Shown in pieces: positions 28,983 to 38,030 of a DNA stretch of 64,000 bases. Under the pieces are notes generated by a model. It worked only from the letters and a program-made list of their open reading frames with translations. It searched no databases and was not told the origin of the DNA. Made by a program: the position numbers and the translations under genes. Source of the DNA: Chimaeribacter californicus (GTDB lineage: Bacteria > Pseudomonadota > Gammaproteobacteria > Enterobacterales > Enterobacteriaceae); the NCBI RefSeq assembly GCF_002858675.1, contig NZ_PJZF01000010.1, positions 99,057 through 163,056 on the forward strand, written 5' to 3'. Position 1 is the stretch's first letter. Each line of letters starts with the position of its first letter.

Positions 28983-30437
28983 ATGGTCATTCAACGAAAG
29001 CATAATACCGGGTATATCCTGCGCATCTGCGCCATCGCCGCCCTCGGGGGCATCCTTTTCGGCTATGACACGGCCGTGATCTCGGGGGCGATTGAATCCT
29101 TAAAAATTTACTTCCAGCTGACCCCGGCAGAAACCGGCTGGGCCGTCTCCAACGTTGTGATTGGCTGTGTGGCAGGTGCATTTTGTGCCGGCAGTGTCGC
29201 GGCCCGCTGGGGGCGGAAAAAGGCGCTGATGCTGGCGGCTGTGCTGTTTACTATTTCCGCTGTCGGGGCCTCGCTGGCCCATACCTTCACCCTGTTCGTG
29301 ATTTTCCGCATCATCGGCGGTGTGGCGGTCGGGCTGGCGGCCACAGTGTCGCCGATGTACATGTCGGAAGTGTCACCCAAAGACATGCGCGGCCGGGCAT
29401 TGAGCATGCAGCAGTTCGCCATCGTATTCGGCCAGATCCTGATTTTTTACGTGAACTATAAAATTGCCAGCATCGCCACAGAGCAGTGGCTGGTCGAAAT
29501 GGGCTGGCGCTGGATGTTTGCCTCCGGTGTGCTGCCTTGTGTGTTGTTCTGCATTTTAGTGCTGTTTATTCCTGAATCCCCGCGCTGGTGTGCCATGACC
29601 GGGCGTGACGAGCAGGCACTGACGCTGCTCTCCCGGCTTTCTAACCCCACCCATGCCGCACACGTGCTGGCGGAGATTAAGGAATCACTGCGTAAGGATG
29701 CACAGCAACACAGCGCCCGGCTGAGCCTGCGTGACGGAAAAGTGCGCTTCATTCTGTTTGTCGGCGCGATGATCGCGGTGCTGCAACAGGTCACCGGGGT
29801 GAACGTGATGATGTATTACGCGCCGGTGGTGCTGAAAGAGGTCACCGGCAATGCCGAGGCGGCGATGTTCCAGACCATCTGGATCGGCGTGGTGCAGCTG
29901 GTGGGGTCGGTTATCGGGGCCTCCCTGATGGACCGCATGGGCCGCCTCCCACTGATGCGCACCGGTACCGCCGGGGCCATTATCGGGCTGCTCATCACCT
30001 CTTATGGCCTCTATACCCAGAACAGCGGCTACGTCGCGCTGTGCGGCATGCTGTTCTTTATGACGTTCTACGCCCTCTCCTGGGGGGTCGGCACCTGGGT
30101 GCTGATCTCTGAAGTATTCCCCAACCGGATGCGGGCGCAAGGGATGAGCCTGGCCGTGGGCGCAATGTGGATTGTGAATTTTATGGTGTCGCAGTCGTTC
30201 CCGATGCTTAACGACCACCCTTACCTCTTCTCCCATTTCCATGGTGCGTTCCCGATGTGGGTCTTCGCTGTGCTCTGTGTATTCAGTTTCTGGTTTATTT
30301 CCCGTTACGTACCGGAAACCAAAGGTGTCTCTCTGGAAAAAATGGATGACGTGATCCTGGCGAAACGTGACCGCCGGCCGCTGTCGGCCCGGCAGCACCG
30401 CGCCGCGCAGGACACGTCAAAGTCTGCCTCGTCATAA
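28983..30437 (+). CDS. iolT: MFS myo-inositol/sugar transporter
   Basis: 484 residues from ATG 28983 behind GGAG. Sugar porter family of the major facilitator superfamily, 12 membrane helices: GGILFGYDTAVISGAI in helix 1, RWGRKKALML between helices 2 and 3, PESPRW at the end of helix 6, and PETKG at the C terminus are the sugar-porter signatures. Context (next to iolA and iolI) points to H+-coupled inositol uptake; the name iolT is by analogy with IolT1 of Salmonella. Confidence 0.88.
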   Translation: MVIQRKHNTGYILRICAIAALGGILFGYDTAVISGAIESLKIYFQLTPAETGWAVSNVVIGCVAGAFCAGSVAARWGRKKALMLAAVLFTISAVGASLAHTFTLFVIFRIIGGVAVGLAATVSPMYMSEVSPKDMRGRALSMQQFAIVFGQILIFYVNYKIASIATEQWLVEMGWRWMFASGVLPCVLFCILVLFIPESPRWCAMTGRDEQALTLLSRLSNPTHAAHVLAEIKESLRKDAQQHSARLSLRDGKVRFILFVGAMIAVLQQVTGVNVMMYYAPVVLKEVTGNAEAAMFQTIWIGVVQLVGSVIGASLMDRMGRLPLMRTGTAGAIIGLLITSYGLYTQNSGYVALCGMLFFMTFYALSWGVGTWVLISEVFPNRMRAQGMSLAVGAMWIVNFMVSQSFPMLNDHPYLFSHFHGAFPMWVFAVLCVFSFWFISRYVPETKGVSLEKMDDVILAKRDRRPLSARQHRAAQDTSKSASS

Positions 30438-30461
30438 TGCAACCGCGTATGGAGTAACAAC

Positions 30462-31298
30462 ATGGCTATCGCGCAACATCGTTTCTGTATCAACCGTAAA
30501 ATTGCCCCTAACCTGACCCTTGAACAGTTTTTCAGGGTGGTAAAAAACTGCGGCCTGAATAAGGTGGAGTTACGCAATGATATGCCCAGCGGCAAGGTCA
30601 CGGACGGCCTGAGCACCGGCGAGGTCAAGGCCCTGGCGCAGCAGTACGGGATGGAAATCATCACCATCAACGCGCTGGGCCGGTTTAACCTCGGGGCGGA
30701 ACGCGATCAGGTCTGGGCCAATGCAGAGGCGATGCTGCGGGAAGCGCAGGCAATCGGCAGCCGTGGGCTGATCCTCTGCCCGCATTGCAGCGCCGATGAT
30801 GCGCGCAGCGCGGAACAAAAGAAGCAGGAAACGCTTCAGGCGCTGATCGCCCTTGCGCCGCTGTTTACACAGTATGGGGTAACCGGGCTGGTGGAGCCGC
30901 TGGGCTTCGGCATCAGTTCACTGCGATCCTCACTGCTGACCCAGTCCCTGATCCGGGATTCGGCCGCGCCTTACAAACTGGTGGTTGACACCTTCCACCA
31001 CCATCTGGATGAGGTGGATCAGGCCGCGTTTGACCAGCAGATGGCGATGGAAAGCATCGGGCTGGTGCACCTGTCCGGCGTGGAAGACCCGCGGGACAAA
31101 TCCCTGCTCACTGATGAAGAGCGCATCATGTTGAGTAGGCACGACCAGCTGAAAAGCAAACAGCAGGTGGATAACCTGGAACGGTTGGGGTATCAGGGGA
31201 TCTATTCGTTTGAGCCGTTCTCTTCCGTGCTGGAAACGTGGCAGGAAGCGGATATTGAGCGCGAGATCAAACAGAGCATGGCATTGATTCAGGGCTGA
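30462..31298 (+). CDS. iolI: Inosose isomerase IolI
   Basis: 278 residues. Interconverts 2-keto-myo-inositol and 1-keto-D-chiro-inositol, allowing use of D-chiro-inositol. Xylose-isomerase-like TIM barrel with NKVELRND near the start, GLVEPLGFGISSLRS, and metal-site residues in KLVVDTFHHHLDE and GLVHLSGVED. Begins 24 bases after the transporter stop codon, so probably cotranscribed. Confidence 0.9.
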   Translation: MAIAQHRFCINRKIAPNLTLEQFFRVVKNCGLNKVELRNDMPSGKVTDGLSTGEVKALAQQYGMEIITINALGRFNLGAERDQVWANAEAMLREAQAIGSRGLILCPHCSADDARSAEQKKQETLQALIALAPLFTQYGVTGLVEPLGFGISSLRSSLLTQSLIRDSAAPYKLVVDTFHHHLDEVDQAAFDQQMAMESIGLVHLSGVEDPRDKSLLTDEERIMLSRHDQLKSKQQVDNLERLGYQGIYSFEPFSSVLETWQEADIEREIKQSMALIQG

Positions 31299-31350
31299 TG
31301 CCGCAGCTCAGTTGATGCCCCGGGTCGATGGATGCCGCCATTCACTGGAT

Positions 31351-31388
31351 AAGACTGCCCGGCCGCTGCCACAGCCGGGTAATGTCTT
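31351..31388. terminator. Hairpin between convergent iolI and esterase genes
   Basis: AAGAC (31351-31355) and an inner CCCGGC/GCCGGG stem close with GTCTT (31384-31388). No T run, so it is a weak or factor-dependent terminator at best. Confidence 0.35.
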
Positions 31389-31396
31389 GTTATGCG

Positions 31397-32368
31397 TCAG
31401 GCGAGGTATTTTTTCAGCGCCTGCGCCGCCTGTGACAGCGCCACCCTGACCGCCGGCACCCGGCTGAGCGGGTTCAGCAGCCCGAAGTCATGGATCAACC
31501 CGTTATAGCGCACCAGCGTGGTGTCCACCCCGGCTTCATTCAGCTTACGCCCATACGCCTCGCCCTCGTCACGCAGCACATCAAACTCCGCCACCTGAAT
31601 CAGGGCAGGCGGCAGCCCGGCAAGCTGGTCAGGCGTGGCCCGCAGCGGCGACGCGTGCAGCTCTGTGCGACGGCTCTCATCGGTGGTGTAGTTGTCCCAG
31701 AACCATTTCATCATATTGCGGCTGAGGAAAAAGCCCTCCGGGTAAGCCTGGTAAGAGCCGTTGTCAAAGGCGGCATCCGTCACCGGCCAGAACAGCAACT
31801 GGAAACGCAAATGCGGCGCGCCCTGCTCTTTGGCCATCATTGCCACCACTGCCGCCATATTGCCGCCGACGCTGTTGCCCACCACCGCCAGCCGCCCGCC
31901 ATCAAGGTTCAGCTCCGCGCCGTGGCCGGCCACCCAGCAGGTCGCGGCATACGCCTGATTAATCGCCTCCGGGTAGTGGGCCTCCGGGGAGGGCGTATAG
32001 TTAACAAAAACCGCCGCTGCACCGCTCTCCACCACCAGATCGCGTACCAGGCGCTGATGCGTCGGGAAATCCCCCAGCACCCAGCCGCCGCCGTGGAAAA
32101 ACATAAACGCCGGCAGAATACCGGCCGCCCCCTCCGGCCGCACAATGGTCAGGCTGAGATCGTGCCCGCTGCTGTTGACGGTGCGTTCGGTAATCACCAC
32201 CCCGGAGAGATCGACCTCCACGGAATTCTGCGCATCCGTCAGCACCTGCCGCGCGGCCTCGGGCGAAAGCTGCTCCATCGGCGGGCCACCGGCCGCGTTC
32301 AGCTGGCTGAGAAACTGCTCGATATGGCGGTCGGTCGGGGCCTGTTCCGGGGTTATCGCGTTGCTCAT
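31397..32368 (-). CDS. Alpha/beta hydrolase, HSL-type carboxylesterase
   Basis: 323 residues; the start could equally be the ATG three bases upstream (32371), both after AGGAG. Hormone-sensitive-lipase family: oxyanion-hole motif FFHGGGWVLG, nucleophile serine in VVGNSVGGN (in place of the common GDSAGG), acid in EFDVLRDEG and histidine in GLIHDFG. No signal peptide, so probably cytoplasmic. Natural substrate unknown. 110 bases downstream of the alcohol dehydrogenase gene on the same strand, perhaps one operon. Confidence 0.88.
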   Translation of the reverse strand: MSNAITPEQAPTDRHIEQFLSQLNAAGGPPMEQLSPEAARQVLTDAQNSVEVDLSGVVITERTVNSSGHDLSLTIVRPEGAAGILPAFMFFHGGGWVLGDFPTHQRLVRDLVVESGAAAVFVNYTPSPEAHYPEAINQAYAATCWVAGHGAELNLDGGRLAVVGNSVGGNMAAVVAMMAKEQGAPHLRFQLLFWPVTDAAFDNGSYQAYPEGFFLSRNMMKWFWDNYTTDESRRTELHASPLRATPDQLAGLPPALIQVAEFDVLRDEGEAYGRKLNEAGVDTTLVRYNGLIHDFGLLNPLSRVPAVRVALSQAAQALKKYLA

Positions 32369-32481
32369 CATTTTCTCCTGGGAAAGTGGGACGGGGGACA
32401 TCAACAGGTCAGGCGGCCTGAGCGCGGTGAACAGGCACAGGCCGCCCGCGTGGCGCGGGGTGAAACGGGTGCGCCGTCAGG

Positions 32482-33489
32482 TCACTGTTCAATCACGATT
32501 TTGCCCATATGCCGGCCGGAATATTCATAATTGAAGGCGTCCGGCAGTTCCTCAAGGGCAAAGGATTTGTCGATAAGCGGCGTGACACGGTTGGCGTCCA
32601 GCGCGCGGATCATCTCTTGCTGGTGGCGGCGGCTGCCCACGGTGATGCCACGCAGCGCCGCCTGTTTCGCCATCAGCTGGGCGGTGGGCACCTCACCGGC
32701 CAGGCCGGTAAAGACGCCAATCAGCGCGATATGGCCGCCAATGGCCACCGCATCAATGGAGTTAGCCAGCGTGCCCGATCCACCGATTTCAATCACATGG
32801 TCAACGCCGCGGCCGCCGGTGAGTTCCCAAATCTGTTTGCCCCAGTCCTGATGCCGGCGGTAGTTCACCCCGGCGTGTACGCCCAGGGTTTGCAGGCGTG
32901 TGAGTTTTTCATCGGAAGAGGAAGTGGCGAAAACACGCGCGCCCATCATCTGCGCCAGTTGCAGCGCAAACAGCGACACGCCGCCGGTGCCGAGGATCAG
33001 CACATCGTCCCCCGCTTTCAACCCGCCGTTGACCACCAGCGCGCGCCAGGCCGTCAACCCGGCGGTGGTGAGTGTGGCGGACTGGGCATGGCTCCAGCCC
33101 TGCGGCGCAAGGGTGAAGAAACGGGCTGGGCGCACCACCCAGGGCGTGGCGTAGCCGTCAATGCCGTCACCCGGCGTGCCGGCAAAGCCGGTTACCGGGC
33201 AGGGGCCGTCCTCCCAGTCGGGGAAGAAACAGGAGACCACATGATCGCCCGCTTTCAACGTGGTGACGCCCGCGCCCACGCTTTCCACCACGCCTGCGCC
33301 ATCAGACAGCAACAGCCGCCCGGCCTCTGAGGGCATCATCCCGGCGGCGACCGCGTAATCATGGAAGTTAAGGGAATTGGCATGAATGCGCACCCGCACC
33401 TCGCCCGGCCCCGGTTCACCCGGTTCCGCGACCTGCTCAATCACAATGTTTTCGATACCGGGCGTCTGCCCGCGTTTGGCTGCTTTCAT
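32482..33489 (-). CDS. MDR-family NAD(P)-dependent alcohol dehydrogenase
   Basis: 335 residues from ATG 33489 (MKAAKRGQ); the frame continues to 33708 but upstream residues are not family-like. Medium-chain dehydrogenase/reductase fold: NSLNFHDYAVAAG, LSDGAGVVESVG, nucleotide-binding loop LILGTGGVSLFALQLAQ. It lacks the usual cluster of structural-zinc cysteines, so it is of the zinc-free, quinone-reductase-like branch. Substrate not known. No strong ribosome site was seen before the start. Confidence 0.88.
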   Translation of the reverse strand: MKAAKRGQTPGIENIVIEQVAEPGEPGPGEVRVRIHANSLNFHDYAVAAGMMPSEAGRLLLSDGAGVVESVGAGVTTLKAGDHVVSCFFPDWEDGPCPVTGFAGTPGDGIDGYATPWVVRPARFFTLAPQGWSHAQSATLTTAGLTAWRALVVNGGLKAGDDVLILGTGGVSLFALQLAQMMGARVFATSSSDEKLTRLQTLGVHAGVNYRRHQDWGKQIWELTGGRGVDHVIEIGGSGTLANSIDAVAIGGHIALIGVFTGLAGEVPTAQLMAKQAALRGITVGSRRHQQEMIRALDANRVTPLIDKSFALEELPDAFNYEYSGRHMGKIVIEQ

Positions 33490-33590
33490 GGGATACCACG
33501 CTGATTGCTGAAGAGAAATATCGGGAAATCTGCGGCGCGTTGGCGGCCGCGTCTGTTTCAAGGGTAGTTCAGGCTGGTTTGACTGGGGAG

Positions 33591-33650
33591 AAAAAGGCAC
33601 CGTGAAGGGTGCCTGGGTGGAAGCAAAAAGGCACCGCGAAGGGTGCCTGG
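33591..33650 (-). repeat. Tandem duplicated terminator hairpins
   Basis: Two 26-base copies with one mismatch (33591-33616 and 33625-33650), each with stem GGCACC/GGTGCC and an AAAAA edge that reads as T run on the minus strand. They lie 18 bases past the stop of the transporter gene and act as a double terminator. Confidence 0.8.
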
Positions 33651-33667
33651 ATGGGAAAGAAGGGCAA

Positions 33668-34999
33668 TTACACCTTGAGTTCCATACGTTTAATCTCGCC
33701 AACCACAAACAGGTAGCAGACCATCGCCATCAGGGCCGAGCAGCCGACAAAGATCAGCGCGGCGTTGAACGAGTGCAGCTCACTGACCAGGTAACCAATC
33801 ACCAATGGGGTGACGATCGAGGCGACGTTGCCGAAAACGTTAAACAGGCCGCCGCACAACCCAACAATCTCTTTCGGCGCGGTGTCGGCAATCACCGGCC
33901 AGCCCAGCGCGCCGAACCCCTTGCCGAAGAATGCCAGCGCCATCAGCGCCACCACCAGCGTGGTGCTGTTGGTGTAGTTGCATAAAATGATGCTGGAGGC
34001 GAGCAGCATCCCCAGCACAATCGGCAGTTTCCGCGCCAGCGTCAGTGACATGCCGCGTTTGATCAGCGAGTCCGAGAACAGGCCGCCCGCCACCCCGCCG
34101 ATAAACCCGCACAGCGCCGGGATCGAGGCCACCAGCCCCACTTTCAGGATCGACATCCCTTTGTCCTGCACCAGATAGATCGGGAACCAGGTCAGGAAGA
34201 ACCAGGTGATGGTGTTAATGAAATATTGGCCGAAGAAGATGCCGAGCATCATCCGGTTCGCCAGTAACTGTTTGAGGTACGCCAGTTTCGGGCCGCCACC
34301 CGCTTTTTTCGCCTGCGGGTGATCCATGTCAACCACTGCACCGCCCTGCGCCACGTACTCCAGCTCACTTTTGGACATGCGCGGGTGGTCAGTGGGATTG
34401 TGGATATATTTCACCCAGACCGCGGTCAGCACGAAGCCTATCGCGCCCATCACGGTGAACACATGCTGCCAGCCCCAGGCGTAGGTCAGGTAGCCGAGCA
34501 GCGGGGAGAAGATCGCCAGGGAGAAGTATTGCGCCGAGTTAAAAATCGCGGAGGCGGTGCCGCGCTCTTTGGTCGGGAACCAGGCGGCAACGATGCGCGC
34601 ATTGGCCGGGAAAGAGGGGGCTTCCGAGAAGCCGAGCATAAAGCGCATGGCAAACATCGACACCGCCGCCCAGGCCAGCGGCACCAGATGCACAAACCCT
34701 TGCAGGAAGGTAAACAGCGACCAGAAAAACAGGCTGTAGGTATACACCTTTTTAGAGCCGAAGCGGTCAAGCAGCCAGCCGCCGGGGATCTGCATCAATA
34801 AATAGGCCCAGCCGAACGCCGAGAAGATATAACCCATCGACATGGCGCTGAGGTGCAGCTCTTTGCCCACGGCGCTGCCGGCAATCGACAGGGTGGCCCG
34901 GTCGGCATAATTGACTGCCGTCACAATAAAAATAATCAGTAAGATCAAATAGCGGGTGCGATGGCCTTTTGCTGCCGCTTCAACGGTCGTGACGCTCAT
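33668..34999 (-). CDS. MFS transporter, glucarate/galactarate type (GudP/GarP-like)
   Basis: 443 residues from ATG 34999, behind GAGGA. Anion:cation symporter family of the MFS; close in pattern to E. coli GudP and GarP (NYADRATLSIAGS, GGWLLDRFGSKKVY, SEAPSFPANARIVAAWFP, GPVIADTAPKEI-type stretch seen as WPVIADTAPKEIVGLCGG, and C-terminal IKRMEL). Expected to import glucarate, galactarate or a similar sugar acid with H+. No glucarate or galactarate dehydratase gene lies in this window, so substrate is inferred from family only. Confidence 0.88.
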   Translation of the reverse strand: MSVTTVEAAAKGHRTRYLILLIIFIVTAVNYADRATLSIAGSAVGKELHLSAMSMGYIFSAFGWAYLLMQIPGGWLLDRFGSKKVYTYSLFFWSLFTFLQGFVHLVPLAWAAVSMFAMRFMLGFSEAPSFPANARIVAAWFPTKERGTASAIFNSAQYFSLAIFSPLLGYLTYAWGWQHVFTVMGAIGFVLTAVWVKYIHNPTDHPRMSKSELEYVAQGGAVVDMDHPQAKKAGGGPKLAYLKQLLANRMMLGIFFGQYFINTITWFFLTWFPIYLVQDKGMSILKVGLVASIPALCGFIGGVAGGLFSDSLIKRGMSLTLARKLPIVLGMLLASSIILCNYTNSTTLVVALMALAFFGKGFGALGWPVIADTAPKEIVGLCGGLFNVFGNVASIVTPLVIGYLVSELHSFNAALIFVGCSALMAMVCYLFVVGEIKRMELKV

Positions 35000-35340
35000 C
35001 TCTTGATCCTCAAAGTGATTGATTTTCTGCTTTTTATTCAGCAAGGCAGCATTAGCCCGCCGCGGGAAATAACGGAAGTCATAAACAGTCAGAAGAGAAA
35101 TAAAATCTTAAAGGACATTCACCTGAATACCATTGTGCAGATGTACAATTCACTCGGTGAATAAAAGCCGATAAATATCAGGATGCCTAAGGCAATGCGC
35201 GATGGATCGCACATTGCTTTTTTAATGGCAGCACACAGGCAGGAAAACGCGTTTTTCAGCGCTGGGTCACAAATAATGGCGACGTGCGCCAGCGCACAAA
35301 TACAGAGAGAAGGGTTTCAACACAAATAACGCGGTGCGCG
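35000..35340. other. Gap between the transporter and the PadR-like gene
   Basis: 341 bases with no credible gene. The left end holds the transporter promoter. A plus-strand intrinsic terminator at 35192-35225 has no plus-strand gene upstream, so a short transcript is possible (see the separate entry). Confidence 0.5.
35150..35225 (+). ncRNA. Candidate small RNA ending at an orphan terminator
   Basis: TACAAT (35145-35150 area) is a good -10 hexamer, although no matching -35 was seen. Downstream, GCAATGCGCGAT pairs with ATCGCACATTGC (one mismatch) and is followed by TTTTTT on the plus strand. No plus-strand gene precedes it. Speculative. Confidence 0.3.
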
Positions 35341-35904
35341 TCAGCTCCGCTCAATCTCTTTGGCGGTGCGGTCGAGGCTGTCAATAATGGCGTGCAGCGT
35401 CTCGGGCGATAAATTCTCTTTCGATAAACGCATATTCAGCGCGGTGCGGAAGTTATTAATGGCGCGTTCAATTTCCGGGATAGCACGGTTATTGGCCAAC
35501 ACCGCCAGCGCATGTAACCGGCCGGCGGCGCGCGCCAGCGTCTCCCGGTTTTCATACAGAAATGCCCCACCCTGGGCGGTAAGCACATACTCTTTTTTGC
35601 CGGTGGCGTTATCGCGGGCGTCAATATAGCCCATCTCTTCCATCAGGGTGAGATTCGGGTAAATAATGCCGGGGCTGGGGGCATATTCCCCACCAGAGCG
35701 ATCTTCAATTGCCTTAATTAATTCATAACCATGTGCCGGGCGGGTTTCCAGTGCCGAGAGCATCAGCAAACGAATATCGTTGGCGTCGAATAGTTTTTCA
35801 CGGCGCTGTTTTTTACCGCCCATTCCCTGCCCACGATCGATCCGTGCCTTTTCACCGGCAGAAAAAATAAGCGGAACATTGGCATTATTGATGGGATTTT
35901 TCAT
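35341..35904 (-). CDS. PadR-family transcriptional regulator, YqjI-like
   Basis: 187 residues. Winged-helix PadR domain (ANDIRLLMLSALETRPAHGYEL, SPGIIYPNLTLMEEMGYI) followed by a C-terminal helical part (NNFRTALNMRLSKENLSPE) that lines up with E. coli YqjI (DNFKAVLDLRVNQSDIS). E. coli YqjI is a nickel/iron-responsive repressor of yqjH whose N terminus is His/Cys-rich; here that head is replaced by about 35 residues without His or Cys, so metal sensing by that route is unlikely. A later start at 35823 is possible. Same strand as the tannase and the yqjH-like gene. Confidence 0.85.
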   Translation of the reverse strand: MKNPINNANVPLIFSAGEKARIDRGQGMGGKKQRREKLFDANDIRLLMLSALETRPAHGYELIKAIEDRSGGEYAPSPGIIYPNLTLMEEMGYIDARDNATGKKEYVLTAQGGAFLYENRETLARAAGRLHALAVLANNRAIPEIERAINNFRTALNMRLSKENLSPETLHAIIDSLDRTAKEIERS

Positions 35905-35989
35905 AGGTCATGGCACAGGCAGGGGAACAGCCCCGAAGCATATCGGGGCAGCCCGCGGATTACAAGGCGCGTGGCCGCCAACAGGGCAG

Positions 35990-36020
35990 GAAATAAAACG
36001 GGGCAGCGTGCGCTGCCCCG
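35990..36020 (-). terminator. Terminator of the tannase gene
   Basis: CGGGGCAGCG (35999-36008) pairs with CGCTGCCCCG (36011-36020); the minus-strand transcript then reads TTTTATTT. Confidence 0.75.
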
Positions 36021-36026
36021 GCGGGA

Positions 36027-37772
36027 TTATTTGATAAAGGTATAGGGGGTGTAGAAATCCTCGCCCAGCCAATGATAGGCGTCATACGTCTGGTGCAGGG
36101 GTTTGCGGGCGTAGCTGTCAGCGCGGTTCACGTCACCTTTGCCGCTGTATACCGCATAATCCGGGTACGGGAACACCGGGCGCGAAACGGCATTGGCCGG
36201 GATGGTTTCCAGGTGCGTCGGCGGCTGCTGGCCTTTGGGGGGCATCGGCGGCCGGTTGCCTTTGTCGATCATCGGCTGACCAAAGCTGTTTTTCTGCTGT
36301 GGCGCAGCCTGCCAGGTGGTGATGGCCTGCGGCGCATGGCCGCGCTCCACCCAGTTGACCATCGGGGTCAGCAGGTCGATCAGGCTTGGGCCTTCACCGC
36401 CGGAACAGTGGTACACACCCGGCAGCAGGTAGAGGCGCTCAAAGCTGTCACGCTTCGCCTCACCCATCGTTTTACCCACCGCCGTATGATAAGCCACTGA
36501 ATTCAGCGGTGAAATATGTGGATCGGCCCAGCCGTGCCAGATAATCAGCTTACCGCCCGCGGCGGCAAATGCCGACAGATCCGGGTTGGTGGCGTCATAC
36601 AGCGGGTGCAGCGCACGCAGGGCGTCAAAGGTGTCGCGGGTGAAGTGCAGATCCTTCAGGGTATAGCCTGCCGGCGGATTGTTCACAAAACTCATGTACT
36701 TCAGCACCGGCAGCGCGATGATGCGGCTGAAGATCGGGTCGCTGGCCGTCTGCGGGATAAACACCCCGGCCCAGGCCAGTTCCGAGCCATACTGCGGCCC
36801 GCCGACAATCATTTTCTGCCCGCTCCCTTCCGCGCGTGGGCCGTCATACAGGCGGCGCAAGGTAGAAACCTGAAGATCGGACAAACACGGCTGCCCGTTG
36901 TCACCGGTCTTGCACCGCAGGGTTGAGACATCAAAATGGCACGCCTGCGGATCCGCAATCAGCCCATCTTTCTGGCCGTCCAGGGCGTCACAGTGCGCCA
37001 GCACCGCCTGATGGATCAGCGGCAACTGAGCGGCGGTGATGATCGCTTTGCCATCGCTGCCGGTGTTGGTCACCGCCTGCCAGGTATGGTAGAGCGCGTT
37101 CTGCGTCTGGAAGTTCATTGCTGCCGCCCCGGCAATCACCCCATTGAAATCATGTGGGTAGCGCTGGGCTTCCATCAGCGCTTCGCGGCCACCGTCAGAG
37201 CAGCCGTCAAAGTAGGCGTGGGCCGCCGGGCGGTGGTAAAACACCTCAATGATCTTCTTCGACGCCACCGCCGTCAGATGCACGCCGCGGTAAGCGAAAT
37301 CTTTGCGTTTTTGCTCATCCTTACCGAAGTCTTCCTCTTCCTGAATGTGGCCCATATTGGTCGAGGCGATGGCGAACCCGTTGCTGTTAAGCGGTGCGCA
37401 ACCCGCCGCCGCCCCGGCCTGCAGATCAATCCGGCCGCACAGCCCGCCACAGCCTACTTGCAGGAAGCGCTGGCGCCAGCTTGCCATCGGCAATTCCACC
37501 CGGAAGCCGATCGCCGGGGCCAGCGTGCCCTCCACCGAGCAAAAAGCGGCCCCGTTCTGCATGGTTTCAGTAGCGGAGGTAATCTTGCTGCCTGCGCCGC
37601 CAATTTCCGTCAGGTCAATATGCGTCAGTGCCGCGCAGCCGGTGGCCGGTTTAATAACAGATAAGGCCGGTACAGAATTTTCCGCGCTGTGCGCATTAAC
37701 ACTTAAACCGCCCATCCCCAGGGTTATTACGGTAAAAAGTGCTCGGTAATGCTTATTACGTATAAACACCAT
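36027..37772 (-). CDS. Secreted tannase/feruloyl esterase family protein
   Basis: 581 residues with a signal peptide (ALFTVITLGMGGLSVNAHSA), so periplasmic or secreted. Tannase/feruloyl-esterase family: nucleophile serine in FDGCSDGGREAL with the adjacent cysteine, and catalytic histidine in GVYHCSGGEGP with its cysteine, forming the CS-D-HC arrangement; the acid probably lies in WHGWADPHISP. Substrates would be galloyl or feruloyl esters of plant phenolics; which one cannot be told. Start at 37772 follows AAAGGAACA. It separates the yqjI-like and yqjH-like genes, which are direct neighbours in E. coli. Confidence 0.9.
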   Translation of the reverse strand: MVFIRNKHYRALFTVITLGMGGLSVNAHSAENSVPALSVIKPATGCAALTHIDLTEIGGAGSKITSATETMQNGAAFCSVEGTLAPAIGFRVELPMASWRQRFLQVGCGGLCGRIDLQAGAAAGCAPLNSNGFAIASTNMGHIQEEEDFGKDEQKRKDFAYRGVHLTAVASKKIIEVFYHRPAAHAYFDGCSDGGREALMEAQRYPHDFNGVIAGAAAMNFQTQNALYHTWQAVTNTGSDGKAIITAAQLPLIHQAVLAHCDALDGQKDGLIADPQACHFDVSTLRCKTGDNGQPCLSDLQVSTLRRLYDGPRAEGSGQKMIVGGPQYGSELAWAGVFIPQTASDPIFSRIIALPVLKYMSFVNNPPAGYTLKDLHFTRDTFDALRALHPLYDATNPDLSAFAAAGGKLIIWHGWADPHISPLNSVAYHTAVGKTMGEAKRDSFERLYLLPGVYHCSGGEGPSLIDLLTPMVNWVERGHAPQAITTWQAAPQQKNSFGQPMIDKGNRPPMPPKGQQPPTHLETIPANAVSRPVFPYPDYAVYSGKGDVNRADSYARKPLHQTYDAYHWLGEDFYTPYTFIK

Positions 37773-37966
37773 GATTGTTCCTTTTATTTTATGCCGCCTT
37801 CAGCATACCTTTTTATACGCAGCATAAAGCCCGGCTTTATTGCGCGACAGCGTAAGGTTTTTTCAGAAAATGAAACAGGGTACAGCTGGGGATAACCATA
37901 CCCGCTTTTTAAACAGGAACGCAGCGTGATTAAAATAACGCATGGCTTTCAGGTTATTTTGAATAG

Positions 37967-37992
37967 CCTTACCGGGAAATAACCCGGTAAGG
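37967..37992. terminator. Hairpin downstream of the yqjH-like gene
   Basis: Ten-base stem CCTTACCGGG (37967-37976) and CCCGGTAAGG (37983-37992) with a six-base loop. A second perfect palindrome, GCCCCCGGCCGGGGGC (38008-38023), lies between it and the gene. Either may end the minus-strand transcript. Confidence 0.55.
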
Positions 37993-38030
37993 TGCGCGGG
38001 AAATAAAGCCCCCGGCCGGGGGCCGGATAA

